64,000 bases of DNA from Longimicrobiales bacterium (GTDB lineage Bacteria; Gemmatimonadota; Gemmatimonadetes; Longimicrobiales; Gaopeijiaceae): NCBI GenBank assembly GCA_951828585.1, contig OX639991.1, positions 2,760,576 to 2,824,575 on the forward strand, read 5' to 3'. This document shows positions 17,215-24,885 of this stretch, piece by piece (within the stretch, counting starts at the first letter, position 1; each line of letters starts with the position of its first letter). Made by a program: the position numbers and the translations under genes. The notes under the pieces are model-generated. The model did no database searches. It was not told the DNA's origin and worked only from the letters and a program-made list of their open reading frames with translations.

Positions 17215-17895
17215 ATGCCCAGTCTCTTTACCACAATGTTCCTCGTGTCCGCCGTCGCGTCACCCGCGGGCGGATTCGCGCTTCCCGGCGACGAGCTCAA
17301 GTGCCAGGCCAGGGGCGGAGCCGGTGACATGCCGGACGCGATCGTACTCCTCGACCACAAGGTGCTCGAGGGTGACCGGGAGGACGCACGAATCCAGATC
17401 ACCGAGTTGAATGACGACATCGCCAGTTTGCAGATCGTCTGCTGGCGCTGGGTCGAAGCGCAATACGGTATCAAGGTGCGTCTGGGGGCTACGTACGTCC
17501 TCACGAAGGGATGGATCGAACAGACCCGCAAAGACCGGATCGCCGCCCTGGAAGCGCTCGTCTCCGCCCAGGACCGGCATCGGGAGCTGACCGGACAGTA
17601 CGCCGCCCGGGTCGAAGACCTGCCGGATTTCGGCGCCCTGTCCGACTACGGCTTGCCGGACCACCTGCAAATCGACCTGAGCATGACCGGCAGCGGCTGG
17701 AAGGCGCGGCTGGAGCCGGTGGAGGGGTGGGCGACCGATGCTCACGCCAACCTCGGCCCGGTATACCGTTGCTTCGCCTATGCGGGTGAGGCGCCCGAGG
17801 GATGGGAGATGTTGCGCGACGGACAGCCGGGGCCCGCGGAGCGGAAGCCCGAGTGTTTTGAGCCGGGGACCCTGGCCCGGGCCATGAAGCGCTAG
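17215..17895 (+). CDS. Hypothetical exported protein
   Basis: A 226-residue protein with a signal peptide (MPSLFTTMFLVSAVASPAGG) and no recognised domain. The mature part has DAIVLLDHKVLEGDREDARIQ, VCWRWVEAQYGIKVR and a central helix RIAALEALVSAQDRHRELTG, with four Cys. The start at 17215 is chosen over the ATG at 17209 because AGGAGG lies directly against 17209 and at proper spacing from 17215. It stands alone just outside the right end of the insertion sequence, with one 34-bp palindrome after its stop. Confidence 0.65.
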   Translation: MPSLFTTMFLVSAVASPAGGFALPGDELKCQARGGAGDMPDAIVLLDHKVLEGDREDARIQITELNDDIASLQIVCWRWVEAQYGIKVRLGATYVLTKGWIEQTRKDRIAALEALVSAQDRHRELTGQYAARVEDLPDFGALSDYGLPDHLQIDLSMTGSGWKARLEPVEGWATDAHANLGPVYRCFAYAGEAPEGWEMLRDGQPGPAERKPECFEPGTLARAMKR

Positions 17896-17913
17896 TTGAG
17901 CCGAGGCCGCCGC

Positions 17914-17947
17914 TTGTCCGCCACTTTGAGCCCTTAGTGGCCGACAA
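17914..17947. repeat. 34-bp dispersed palindrome, copy 1
   Basis: TTGTCCGCCACT-N10-AGTGGCCGACAA, single copy between the exported protein and the DDAH-like gene. It overlaps a possible GTG start of that gene at 17937, which argues for the later ATG. Confidence 0.85.
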
Positions 17948-17969
17948 AACCCACGATCAGGACACGCCC

Positions 17970-18839
17970 ATGACCTTCGGCGTGAGCAGCATGGCGGCTC
18001 CCCTCCGCCTCGTGGCGATGCGCCGTCCGGGCCCGGCCACCTTCGAAGCCGACCCGGAACTCTGGCACTACACGCGTCGGCCGGACGCCAAGCCGCTGGC
18101 TCATCAATACGACCTCTTCGCGCGCCACATCGAGCATGGGGGCGCCGAAATCGAGTGGATTCCCGGCGCGGACGACGGCCTGGCGGACTCGATCTTCGTC
18201 TTCGACCCCTCCTTCATGACGCCGCACGGTGCGATCGTCCTGCGCCCGTCGAAGGCGCTGCGGGTCCCGGAAGTGGCGCTCCACGAAGCCCTCTACGAGC
18301 GGCTTGACATCCCCGTGATCGGGACCATCGAGGAGCCGGGGACCGCCGAGGGCGGCGATCTGGTCTGGCTCGACGAGACGACACTCCTCGCGGGGCGCGG
18401 TTTCCGGACCAATCAGGCCGGCATCGATCAACTCCGGGAAATTCTTGGGCCGCTTGGCGTCGAGATTCATGTATTCGACCTTCCGATGTGGCGGGGAAGC
18501 GCGGCCTGCCTGCACCTGCTGTCATTGATGAGCCCGCTGGACCGGGACCTGGCGCTGGTCCATCCGCCGCTCCTGCCCGTGGCGCTGTACCGGATGTTGC
18601 GGGAGCGGGGGATCGAGTGCCTTGAGGCGAACGAGAAGGAATTCGTGGCATCGGGAGGACTGAGTGTGAACGTGCTGGCGCTGGGGCCGCGCAAGTGTCT
18701 GACGCTGGCCGGTTTTCCGCGGACGCTGCGGACCATGAAGGAGGCCAAATGCGAGGTGACCTGCTTCATGGCGGATGCGCTGTGCCTGCCGTGCGAGGGT
18801 GGGCCGACGTGTCTGACCTTGCCGGTGTGGCGGGGGTGA
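17970..18839 (+). CDS. Dimethylarginine dimethylaminohydrolase / amidinotransferase-family enzyme
   Basis: Pentein-fold enzyme of 289 residues. Guanidine-modifying superfamily features are in order: DSIFVFDPSF (substrate Asp loop near residue 73), EGGDLVWLD (E127-G-G-D), the catalytic His in AACLHLLS (H182) and the nucleophilic Cys in GGPTCLTLP (C281). The product would be citrulline from methylated arginines or a related deimination or amidine transfer; the pattern fits DDAH-like proteins best. ATG 17970 with AGGA upstream is preferred to the GTG at 17937 inside the palindrome repeat. Monocistronic as far as can be seen. Confidence 0.82.
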   Translation: MTFGVSSMAAPLRLVAMRRPGPATFEADPELWHYTRRPDAKPLAHQYDLFARHIEHGGAEIEWIPGADDGLADSIFVFDPSFMTPHGAIVLRPSKALRVPEVALHEALYERLDIPVIGTIEEPGTAEGGDLVWLDETTLLAGRGFRTNQAGIDQLREILGPLGVEIHVFDLPMWRGSAACLHLLSLMSPLDRDLALVHPPLLPVALYRMLRERGIECLEANEKEFVASGGLSVNVLALGPRKCLTLAGFPRTLRTMKEAKCEVTCFMADALCLPCEGGPTCLTLPVWRG

Positions 18840-18929
18840 GCCCCATCTCCCCCGGCCATGTAGTACCCTTCATCCACAACGCCGACTCGCGTCCGGTCAC
18901 TGTCTACTGCAACATGGGGTCAACAAGTC

Positions 18930-19145
18930 ATGGCCTGGGAATTCATCGCACGCATCTCCATTGTCTTTGTCCTCACCGCTGGCGGGGTGATTCTGCTGCA
19001 ACCGGTCATGGTGCGTCTCGGAGCCCTGCTCGACGCGCTGGCGCTCCAGAAGTCCAGGGCACCTGACGAGGAGAATCGCCGCCTCCGCAACAGGGTCGAC
19101 ACGATGAACGAGAGGCTGACCCAACACGACGATGATCGGTGCTAG
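18930..19145 (+). CDS. Small single-pass membrane protein with coiled-coil tail
   Basis: 71 residues: one membrane helix (IARISIVFVLTAGGVILLQP, residues about 5-25), then LGALLDALALQKS and a charged heptad tail RRLRNRVDTMNERLTQH. Length and layout recall phage-shock-protein-B-like or other small anchor proteins, but no specific match is claimed. It ends 26 bases before the stop of the convergent toxin gene. Confidence 0.55.
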   Translation: MAWEFIARISIVFVLTAGGVILLQPVMVRLGALLDALALQKSRAPDEENRRLRNRVDTMNERLTQHDDDRC

Positions 19146-19170
19146 TCGATCAACAGCAGGGTCGAGCCGG

Positions 19171-19632
19171 TCAAGCGGTGCCGCCGAACGCGGCTTCTTC
19201 GAGCCGAGCCATCCCGGTCGGGTCATCGAGCATGATCGCGTCTACGCCGGGAACGCGATCGGATACGATTCGTGCGAGCATTCGGTCCGCCGTGACGAGA
19301 ACCGAGTCCGTCAGCCGGGCACAGGCGATATAGAGGCTGTCGTAGACCGGGTGGCCGGTGTGCATCGCGATCGCCACTGCGTCCCGCAGCAACATGTCGC
19401 TGGTTTGAAGGTGGATTACCCTGGGCAGGGTGACGAACCCTTCCACGAAGGAGTGGGGCGAGCCGATTTCCCCCCGGTGAGCCTTCTTCCAGATCGCGTT
19501 GGCGCCCTCGGCCAGCAGCAGGTCCGGCGAGTAGCGTCTGATTCCGGGGCCCAGGAGAATTCGGGCCTGGTCATGGTGATTCTCCGCGATGAACCATTTG
19601 ACCGCCACGCTCGCATCGACGGTGACCTTCAC
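19171..19632 (-). CDS. PIN-domain toxin (VapC/FitB type)
   Basis: Ribonuclease toxin of 153 residues. PIN acidic residues: Asp5 in VTVDASVAVKWF, Glu in LLLAEGANAIW (about 42), Asp in HPVYDSLYIACA (about 98) and Asp in VLVTADRML (about 116), which together bind Mg or Mn. It overlaps the antitoxin stop by 4 bases, the usual antitoxin-first order. Targets (tRNA or rRNA in the family) cannot be told from sequence. Confidence 0.92.
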   Translation of the reverse strand: MKVTVDASVAVKWFIAENHHDQARILLGPGIRRYSPDLLLAEGANAIWKKAHRGEIGSPHSFVEGFVTLPRVIHLQTSDMLLRDAVAIAMHTGHPVYDSLYIACARLTDSVLVTADRMLARIVSDRVPGVDAIMLDDPTGMARLEEAAFGGTA

Positions 19633-19865
19633 CGATTGCGGTCCTCACGGATCAGCCTGGTGCTATCCGTCTGTCCGGTACCGACCGTGGTGGCGGCCAG
19701 AGCGTCCGCGCGTGCGAGGAATTCGGCGGTCCGCAGGTAGTCCGACGCTTCCCGGGTGAGCACGTAGCGAACCTCGCCCTCCAGAGAGCGTTCATTCTTC
19801 TTCGCCCGTGCCTTGAGCAGGTCGATGACTGTGTCGTCCAGTTTGCGTATCGTGACGCTTCCCAT
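19629..19865 (-). CDS. FitA-like ribbon-helix-helix antitoxin
   Basis: 78-residue antitoxin: N-terminal Arc/FitA-type ribbon-helix-helix (VTIRKLDDTVIDLLKARAKK, then SLEGEVRYVL), C-terminal toxin-wrapping tail. The start is 19865 (MGSVTIRKL) with GGGGAG upstream; an extension to 19922 would run over the promoter. Binds its own promoter in the family; the AT-rich palindrome-bearing region at 19910-19938 is the likely operator. Confidence 0.88.
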   Translation of the reverse strand: MGSVTIRKLDDTVIDLLKARAKKNERSLEGEVRYVLTREASDYLRTAEFLARADALAATTVGTGQTDSTRLIREDRNR

Positions 19866-19909
19866 GAACAGGCTCCCCGGGTCTGGGGTGGTCTTTGGAT
19901 GATTGCAAC

Positions 19910-19938
19910 ATGCTATCATCATGCATGCATATTGTCAA
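19910..19938 (-). promoter_or_regulatory. Promoter/operator of the toxin-antitoxin pair
   Basis: On the minus strand TTGACA (19938-19933), a 17-base spacer and TAGCAT (19915-19910), about 45 bases before the antitoxin start. The spacer contains ATGCATGCAT, a self-complementary stretch suited to ribbon-helix-helix autoregulation. Strongly AT-rich against the surrounding DNA. Confidence 0.65.
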
Positions 19939-19964
19939 CCCCGACGGTTGACCGCCCGATGTGC

Positions 19965-20567
19965 CTACCCCTCGTCCCCCTCCTCACGCGGCCCGAACTT
20001 CACCAGCAACCCCCCGACCACCGAGGTCAGAAACCAGGTGACGAACGCCATCCCGAAGACGTCACTCGCCCACATCACGTCGGCGGCCCAGGCGCCCACC
20101 GCGCTGCCGAACCAGACGGCGAGGTTCTGGAGCTGGAAGTCGAGTTGGGCGCCCCGCTTCATGCTGTTGAGGGCGCGCGTGACGAGGTAGAAGACGGTTC
20201 CCCCGAAGCCCAGCCACGCCAAGCCGAACGGCATCCCGCCAGCCGGGTAGAGATCGGTGAACGAGACGAGGAATCCCAGGGCCGTGCCCACGGCGCCGCC
20301 CGCGAAGATCCAGCCGGGGGCTGGAAGCCTCGACGGTTTGGCGGGAACGGCGGCCGGCTCGAGGGCCGCCAATTCGGTGGCGGGTTCCTCGTCGGCCGTG
20401 ATCTCCTTGATGGCCTTGTCGGTCGCCGCCGGATCGATCCCCGCCTCGGCCGCGATGCGGCGCAGTTCCTCGACGCTCAGGGTGTCGCCGCTGGCGTCGA
20501 TCTCCGCCGCGCGCTGCAGGATCAGAGAGACCTGCGAAGCGGTTATCTTGGCCGGCACGTCGGTCAT
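19965..20567 (-). CDS. Membrane protein, paralogue of 21947-22543
   Basis: 200 residues. A soluble N-terminal domain (SQVSLILQRAAEIDASGDTL, then SVEELRRIAAEAGIDP, helical, residues 8-60) is followed by a Pro/Ala linker and four hydrophobic segments from about residue 84, ending with LLVKFGPREEGDEG. The protein encoded on the other side of the Fic gene has the same layout and near-identical signature pieces (LQRAAEIDA, VEELR-IAAEAGI, SMKRG-QL-FQ-N, FGPR). The family is unnamed to me; the N-terminal part looks like a small regulatory helical domain. Role unknown. Confidence 0.72.
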   Translation of the reverse strand: MTDVPAKITASQVSLILQRAAEIDASGDTLSVEELRRIAAEAGIDPAATDKAIKEITADEEPATELAALEPAAVPAKPSRLPAPGWIFAGGAVGTALGFLVSFTDLYPAGGMPFGLAWLGFGGTVFYLVTRALNSMKRGAQLDFQLQNLAVWFGSAVGAWAADVMWASDVFGMAFVTWFLTSVVGGLLVKFGPREEGDEG

Positions 20568-20663
20568 CGGTCACACCCTCCGGATAGCAGGTCGCGTCCA
20601 GCGCGGTTCACCACGGTCCCCCGCCGGAAACTTGGCTGAACGACCCGCCGGGTCAACAGCCCT

Positions 20664-21767
20664 TCACCCCGCCACCGCCTCGAGCAGCCGGGGGAACCTC
20701 AGCACGGCCGGACGCCTTCCCTTCGCGGGAACGGCCTCCTCGAGCACACCCTTGTCGCGCAGCCGCGAGAGCATTCTGCGCGCAGTCCGCGACGGGATCC
20801 TCCCTGCGGCCGCGAATTCGCTGGCCCGGAACACGGGTTGCGCGAAGAGACGGTCCAGCGCCGCCTCGACGTACCGGGCCCGGGTGCGGCGCGCCACATG
20901 TGATTCCGCTTCGGCGCGCAGTTCCAGAATCGTGCGGATGGTCGCCGCGCTCTCCCGCGCCTGCGCCCGGATCGCATCGAGAAGGTAGAGGCACCACCCC
21001 GTCCAGTCGTCATCGCGGGAGACGCCGAGCAGGGCGTCGTAGTAGAAGACGCGACGCGGCGCGATCTGGCGGCTGATGCAGAAGACGGGAGTGCCGATCA
21101 GGCCGTACTGCCGCATCAGTAGTGGGATCAGCATGCGGCCGAGCCGGCCGTTGCCGTCCAGGAACGGATGCACCGCCTCGAACTCGGCGTGTTGCACCGC
21201 GACCTGGACCAGGCGGTCGGGGGAGTCGGCGTGGACATAGCGTTCCCACGCGCTCATGCCGCCGGGCACCTTCCCGGCCGGGGCGGGCACGAAGGTGGCG
21301 GTCTCGGAGGTCGATCCCGGCCCGCCGATCCAGACGGGCGTGTGACGGAAATCACCGGGAGACTTGTCGCGGCCCCGCTCTCCGGCGAGCAGCCGGCCGT
21401 GCGCTTCGCGGACCACGCGCAGGGACAGCGGCTTCTCGGGGAGCATCTCCGCCGCCCGCCGCTCCGCCGCCAGGTAGTTGAGGACTTCGTCGGCGTCTTC
21501 CTGCGAGTAGGGGTTGGCGGGTTCCAGCCCGGCGTCGGTCTCGAGGACCTCGGTGACGGTTGTGAAGATGTTCTCGATGCGCGAAGAAGAGACGGCTTCC
21601 TGGACGCGCAGGGCGGCCAGCGTGGCGTGCGCGTTGGGCACGGTGCGGAGCAGGCTGTCGTACCTGGCGACGGCGGCGGCGGTTGGGCCGATGAGCGGTA
21701 TCAGCCTGCGCCAGTCGAGGCGGTCCTCCGGGGGGAAGCTGTCGGGCTGGTAGTGGACGGGGGGCAT
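20664..21767 (-). CDS. Fic-domain protein with class II inhibitory motif
   Basis: 367-residue AMP-transferase-type Fic protein. The active-site motif HPFLDGNGRLGR lies at residues 200-211 (catalytic His200). An N-terminal helix carries SSRIEN (S61-x3-E65-N66), the inhibitory [S/T]xxxE[G/N] motif placed before the Fic core, so class II and self-restrained. The C-terminus from about 300 is a winged-helix-like module (AEFAAAGRIPSRTARRML, then LRDKGVLEE), common in DUF4172/Fic proteins and able to bind DNA or partner. Start 21767 (MPPVHYQPDSF) is the usual N-terminus; 21809 is possible. No antitoxin partner is needed. Two 34-bp palindromes stand upstream. Confidence 0.92.
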   Translation of the reverse strand: MPPVHYQPDSFPPEDRLDWRRLIPLIGPTAAAVARYDSLLRTVPNAHATLAALRVQEAVSSSRIENIFTTVTEVLETDAGLEPANPYSQEDADEVLNYLAAERRAAEMLPEKPLSLRVVREAHGRLLAGERGRDKSPGDFRHTPVWIGGPGSTSETATFVPAPAGKVPGGMSAWERYVHADSPDRLVQVAVQHAEFEAVHPFLDGNGRLGRMLIPLLMRQYGLIGTPVFCISRQIAPRRVFYYDALLGVSRDDDWTGWCLYLLDAIRAQARESAATIRTILELRAEAESHVARRTRARYVEAALDRLFAQPVFRASEFAAAGRIPSRTARRMLSRLRDKGVLEEAVPAKGRRPAVLRFPRLLEAVAG

Positions 21768-21829
21768 AGGGTGGGGGGTTTTGTCGTGTCGGGGGGGATC
21801 TGGGCTCAATTCGGGCTCGACAAGCTGGT

Positions 21830-21903
21830 TTGTCCGCCACTAAATGGCAACAGTGGCCGACAAAATTGGTTGTCCGCCACAAAGAGGCAATAGTGGCCGA
21901 CAA
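21830..21903. repeat. 34-bp dispersed palindrome, tandem copies 2 and 3
   Basis: Copies at 21830-21863 and 21870-21903, period 40 bp, same orientation, between the Fic gene and the membrane-protein paralogue. The loops AAATGGCAAC and AAGAGGCAAT are related. Arms TTGTCCGCCAC and GTGGCCGACAA are unchanged in both. Confidence 0.88.
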
Positions 21904-21946
21904 AATCCTTCGGCACCCCGCTGATCAGGCGATCAGCGACAACCCA

Positions 21947-22543
21947 TCAAGACTCGTCGTCCCGTGGCCCGAAGTTGATGATCATCCCACCCACCATCGC
22001 GGCCACCAGCCATATGAGCGTCACCACAAAGAGCCCGTCGTCCGCCAGGAGCGGATAGGAGAAGGCGGCCCCCACCGCGGTCCCGAACCAGAGCACGACG
22101 TTTTCCATCTGAAAGTTGAGCTGCGACCCCCGCTTCATGCTCTTGATGGCGCGTCGGAGGAGATACGCGGCGGCACCTGCGAGACCAGCCAGGCCCAGGA
22201 AATTCGGGATCCCCAGCGGCAACAGGATATTGCCCAGGCTGATGACAGCCCCCAGGGCGACCCCCAGCGCACCCCCCGCCACGATTCGTGCGGGAGATGG
22301 GGGGACAGGCGCGGCCGCGCGGAGGGGCGGCGAACCTGCCGCCGCCAACTCCAAGCCGAATTCCTGGCCGGCGAAAAGCTCCTGGAGCGCGTGGTCGGTC
22401 GCTTCCGGGTTGATACCGGCCTCGGCGGCAATGAGGCGCAGTTCCTCGACGGTCACCCTGTCGCCCGCTGCGTCGATCTCGGCCGCTCTCTGAAGGACCA
22501 TCGAGATCTGCGACTCGGAAATGCTGGTCGGCAAAGCGGTCAT
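21947..22543 (-). CDS. Membrane protein, paralogue of 19965-20567
   Basis: 198 residues. N-terminal helical domain (SESQISMVLQRAAEIDAAGD, then VEELRLIAAEAGINPEATD), linker, four hydrophobic segments, C-terminal MIINFGPRDDES. Alignable end to end with the protein on the far side of the Fic gene, so the pair arose by duplication; the Fic gene and palindromes now separate them. ATG at 22543 follows GGAGG within ten bases. Function unknown. Confidence 0.75.
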   Translation of the reverse strand: MTALPTSISESQISMVLQRAAEIDAAGDRVTVEELRLIAAEAGINPEATDHALQELFAGQEFGLELAAAGSPPLRAAAPVPPSPARIVAGGALGVALGAVISLGNILLPLGIPNFLGLAGLAGAAAYLLRRAIKSMKRGSQLNFQMENVVLWFGTAVGAAFSYPLLADDGLFVVTLIWLVAAMVGGMIINFGPRDDES

Positions 22544-22620
22544 GGGTGAACCTCCTGGAATCTGATGGCGACCTCGACTGCAAGCTAGCTAGTCCGGGAC
22601 GTGCGATTTGGTCAACGCGT

Positions 22621-22660
22621 TTCGGATCCCAAGTTTCGGATCCCAAGGGTTCGGATCCCA
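22621..22660. repeat. Three short direct repeats TTCGGATCCCA
   Basis: Copies at 22621-22631, 22635-22645 and 22650-22660, spacing 14 and 15 bases, between the membrane protein and the end of the long operon. The flanking bases vary. Possibly binding sites or simple slippage. Confidence 0.7.
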
Positions 22661-22682
22661 CGGGTTTCAGTCCTGCCGACGC

Positions 22683-23993
22683 CTACCCCGCCCCCCGCAG
22701 CCTCCTCGACGCCCACTCCAGCATCAGCAATCCCATCAGCACCCCGAACAGCAGAGGCAGCAGCCGCGGATCATCCAAGACCCCCGCGAGTTCGAGTTCG
22801 CGGGGCGCCGGGGTCCCGATCCTGTCGACCAGTGTCGCGAGCGGTGTCGGCTCCACTTGGCCGGTGATGCGGCGGTCGAAGCGGGGCGCGTAGGCCACGC
22901 CGCTCGCCAGCGCCGACCACCACAGACGGTGGGCCTCGACGGCGTCCTCGGCCAGGCCGGCCATCCGCCAGCGCCAAGTGCCCAGGTAGCCGATCTGGAT
23001 GACCCGCCCCTCTCCCACCCGCCAGCCTGCGACGGCCACGTCGTCCTCGCGGGTCTCCAGCACCATGGCGCCGTCCTTGAGGTTGTAGAGGTCTCCCAGC
23101 GCGAGGGACTGGCGCGGATCTTCGGCGGTCTCGGGCCGGAAATCCGTCGGGCGGCTCGGGATGCCCCAGCGGGCGGGCAGCAATGGGGCCAGCGAGGGCA
23201 CCGAGGACGCTTCTCCCAGGACGATGAGCCCGCCGCCCTGCCTCCTCACGTACCGCGGCAACTGGTCGGCGTAGCGCTTAATCACCGAGTCGACCGCCAC
23301 CACGAAGGAATAGCGGGCCGTGTCGAGCCGGACCTGCCCGGCACCCTGTTCGACGTCCCCGGAGGGAGCCACGGCGAAGCGGGCGTCGACCTGCCAGCCG
23401 CGCTCCTCGAGGGCCGCGGCGATGAACTTGCCTTCCCATCCAGCCATTGCCACGACCAGCGCCGACCTGATCGAGACGGAGTCCTGCAGGTCGTTGCTGG
23501 CGAGGCCGTTTCCGTCGATGCTCGCGTGCAGTAGGCCTTCCAGACGGGGGAGGACGAAGACGGTGCCGAATCCCTGGGCGGTCGTGCTGTCCAGGGCGCC
23601 GAGTTCGTCGCGCAGCTCGACTTGCGCTCCCGGCTGCGTGGCAACCCACACCCTGGACGGCTTCCGCGGATCGGCCACCGGCTCCACGCTGACGGCGCTC
23701 GGCGCGGGGGTCCGGCCGTCCCAGCTGGCCTCGGTTCCCGCACCGGGGAAGGCCGCGATCCAGTCGCGAATGTGCGGTGCGGGGATCGAATCGAGCGCCG
23801 CGTGGATCCGGCGCGGGGACTCGCTGGTGCTCCAGCGCGCTAGGGCCTCCTCGACGGCGGCGCCGTCCGCGCGCAACGAGGGGCGTTCGCGTAGCGAGTA
23901 GATCGCGTGGCCGATGAGCAGGACGATCAGCGCCAGCGCGGCGGCGCGGGTCGCGCGCTCGAAGAGGAGGCGAAGGCGGTGGCGCAGGCGCAT
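22683..23993 (-). CDS. Membrane protein with amidotransferase-like domain, last gene of the MoxR operon
   Basis: 436 residues: a membrane helix near the N-terminus (AAALALIVLLIGHAIYSL), a large extracytoplasmic region and a C-terminal hydrophobic helix (LLPLLFGVLMGLLMLEWASR). The middle carries a class I glutamine-amidotransferase-like fold without obvious catalytic triad (VKRYADQLPRYVRRQGGGLI, then VIQIGYLGTWRWRMAGL), as in the last genes of BatA/DUF4159 operons. ATG 23993 has GAGG at good spacing; an ATG at 24101 overlapping the DUF4159 stop is an alternative. It probably works in the same membrane complex as its operon neighbours (inference). Confidence 0.7.
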   Translation of the reverse strand: MRLRHRLRLLFERATRAAALALIVLLIGHAIYSLRERPSLRADGAAVEEALARWSTSESPRRIHAALDSIPAPHIRDWIAAFPGAGTEASWDGRTPAPSAVSVEPVADPRKPSRVWVATQPGAQVELRDELGALDSTTAQGFGTVFVLPRLEGLLHASIDGNGLASNDLQDSVSIRSALVVAMAGWEGKFIAAALEERGWQVDARFAVAPSGDVEQGAGQVRLDTARYSFVVAVDSVIKRYADQLPRYVRRQGGGLIVLGEASSVPSLAPLLPARWGIPSRPTDFRPETAEDPRQSLALGDLYNLKDGAMVLETREDDVAVAGWRVGEGRVIQIGYLGTWRWRMAGLAEDAVEAHRLWWSALASGVAYAPRFDRRITGQVEPTPLATLVDRIGTPAPRELELAGVLDDPRLLPLLFGVLMGLLMLEWASRRLRGAG

Positions 23994-24084
23994 GGTCGCC
24001 TCGATGTCGCGGTCGGGGGACGGGCGGGGTGGGGTGGTGCCGGGCGCGCCGGGGTCTTCCCGCGAGGGGGGGCGGGGCGGGGGG

Positions 24085-24885
24085 TCAGCTGGTGAGGGCA
24101 TAGACGACCAGGTTGACGCCGAAGCGGGTGGGATCGACGGCGATGAATCGCTTGGTGTCGGGGCCGAAGGACCACTCCGACGTGTAGTCCTTGCTGCTGT
24201 AGAGGAGTGAGATGCGTTCGCCGCGGAAGACGCCGTACAGGTGCCGGTGCAGGAGGTTGTCACCCCAGCCGTTCAGCTCGTGGGAGGTCGCGGGCGGCCC
24301 GCGGTCGAATTCGAAGAACTTGGTGTAGAGTTCGTGATCGTTGGGGATCTCCTGGAGCGCGTCCGGCCCGAAGGTTCTGGCGATCTCCTCGTGGGCGGTC
24401 TTGTGGAACTCGCCGTCGATGTCGTGGTTGTGATCATCCACGACGATGAAGCCGCCCCGGTCGACGTACTCGAGCAGGTTTGCGCGTTCCTGTTCGGTGA
24501 AGGCGAGCGGAAAGTGGCCGGTGAACCACACGAAGGGGTGCTCGAAGATCTGCCGGCTCCCGAGCGACACGATGGAGCCGCGCGGGGCCACGGGTAGCAC
24601 GGTGTAGCGGGCGATGGTGTCGATGAGGTTGGCCACCATGCCGAGGCCGCTCTCCCAGTCGCCCACCTCGTATTGGACCGAGGTCCAGCGGAACTCCTCG
24701 GCGGGGAGGGGGAGGTTGAGGGGTGTGTGCCGGGGGTCCGCGCCGTGGGGGACGCGGGTGGCCGATCGGGATGAAGCTTGCGGACTCCGGGGGTTGCAGG
24801 CCCAGGGATGGGTCACCCGTTCGAGTGTCCTGGCGACCAGGGGGTCGGTCGCGTGCCCAGCCCGGAGACCGGCCGCCGGTCCCAT
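24085..24885 (-). CDS. DUF4159 domain protein
   Basis: 266 residues, dominated by a DUF4159 domain: FRWTSVQYEVGDWESGLGMV, then HPFVWFTGHFPLAFTEQERA, NLLEYVDRGGFIVVDDHNHD and a C-terminal SFGPDTKRFIAVDPTRFGVN. This is a Rossmann-like fold related to amidotransferases and is typically encoded beside MoxR, DUF58 and BatA. The start at 24885 overlaps the DUF4175 stop as TGATG with GGAGAA upstream; the 24900 and 24912 ATGs are less well placed. Function unproven in the family. Confidence 0.85.
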   Translation of the reverse strand: MGPAAGLRAGHATDPLVARTLERVTHPWACNPRSPQASSRSATRVPHGADPRHTPLNLPLPAEEFRWTSVQYEVGDWESGLGMVANLIDTIARYTVLPVAPRGSIVSLGSRQIFEHPFVWFTGHFPLAFTEQERANLLEYVDRGGFIVVDDHNHDIDGEFHKTAHEEIARTFGPDALQEIPNDHELYTKFFEFDRGPPATSHELNGWGDNLLHRHLYGVFRGERISLLYSSKDYTSEWSFGPDTKRFIAVDPTRFGVNLVVYALTS

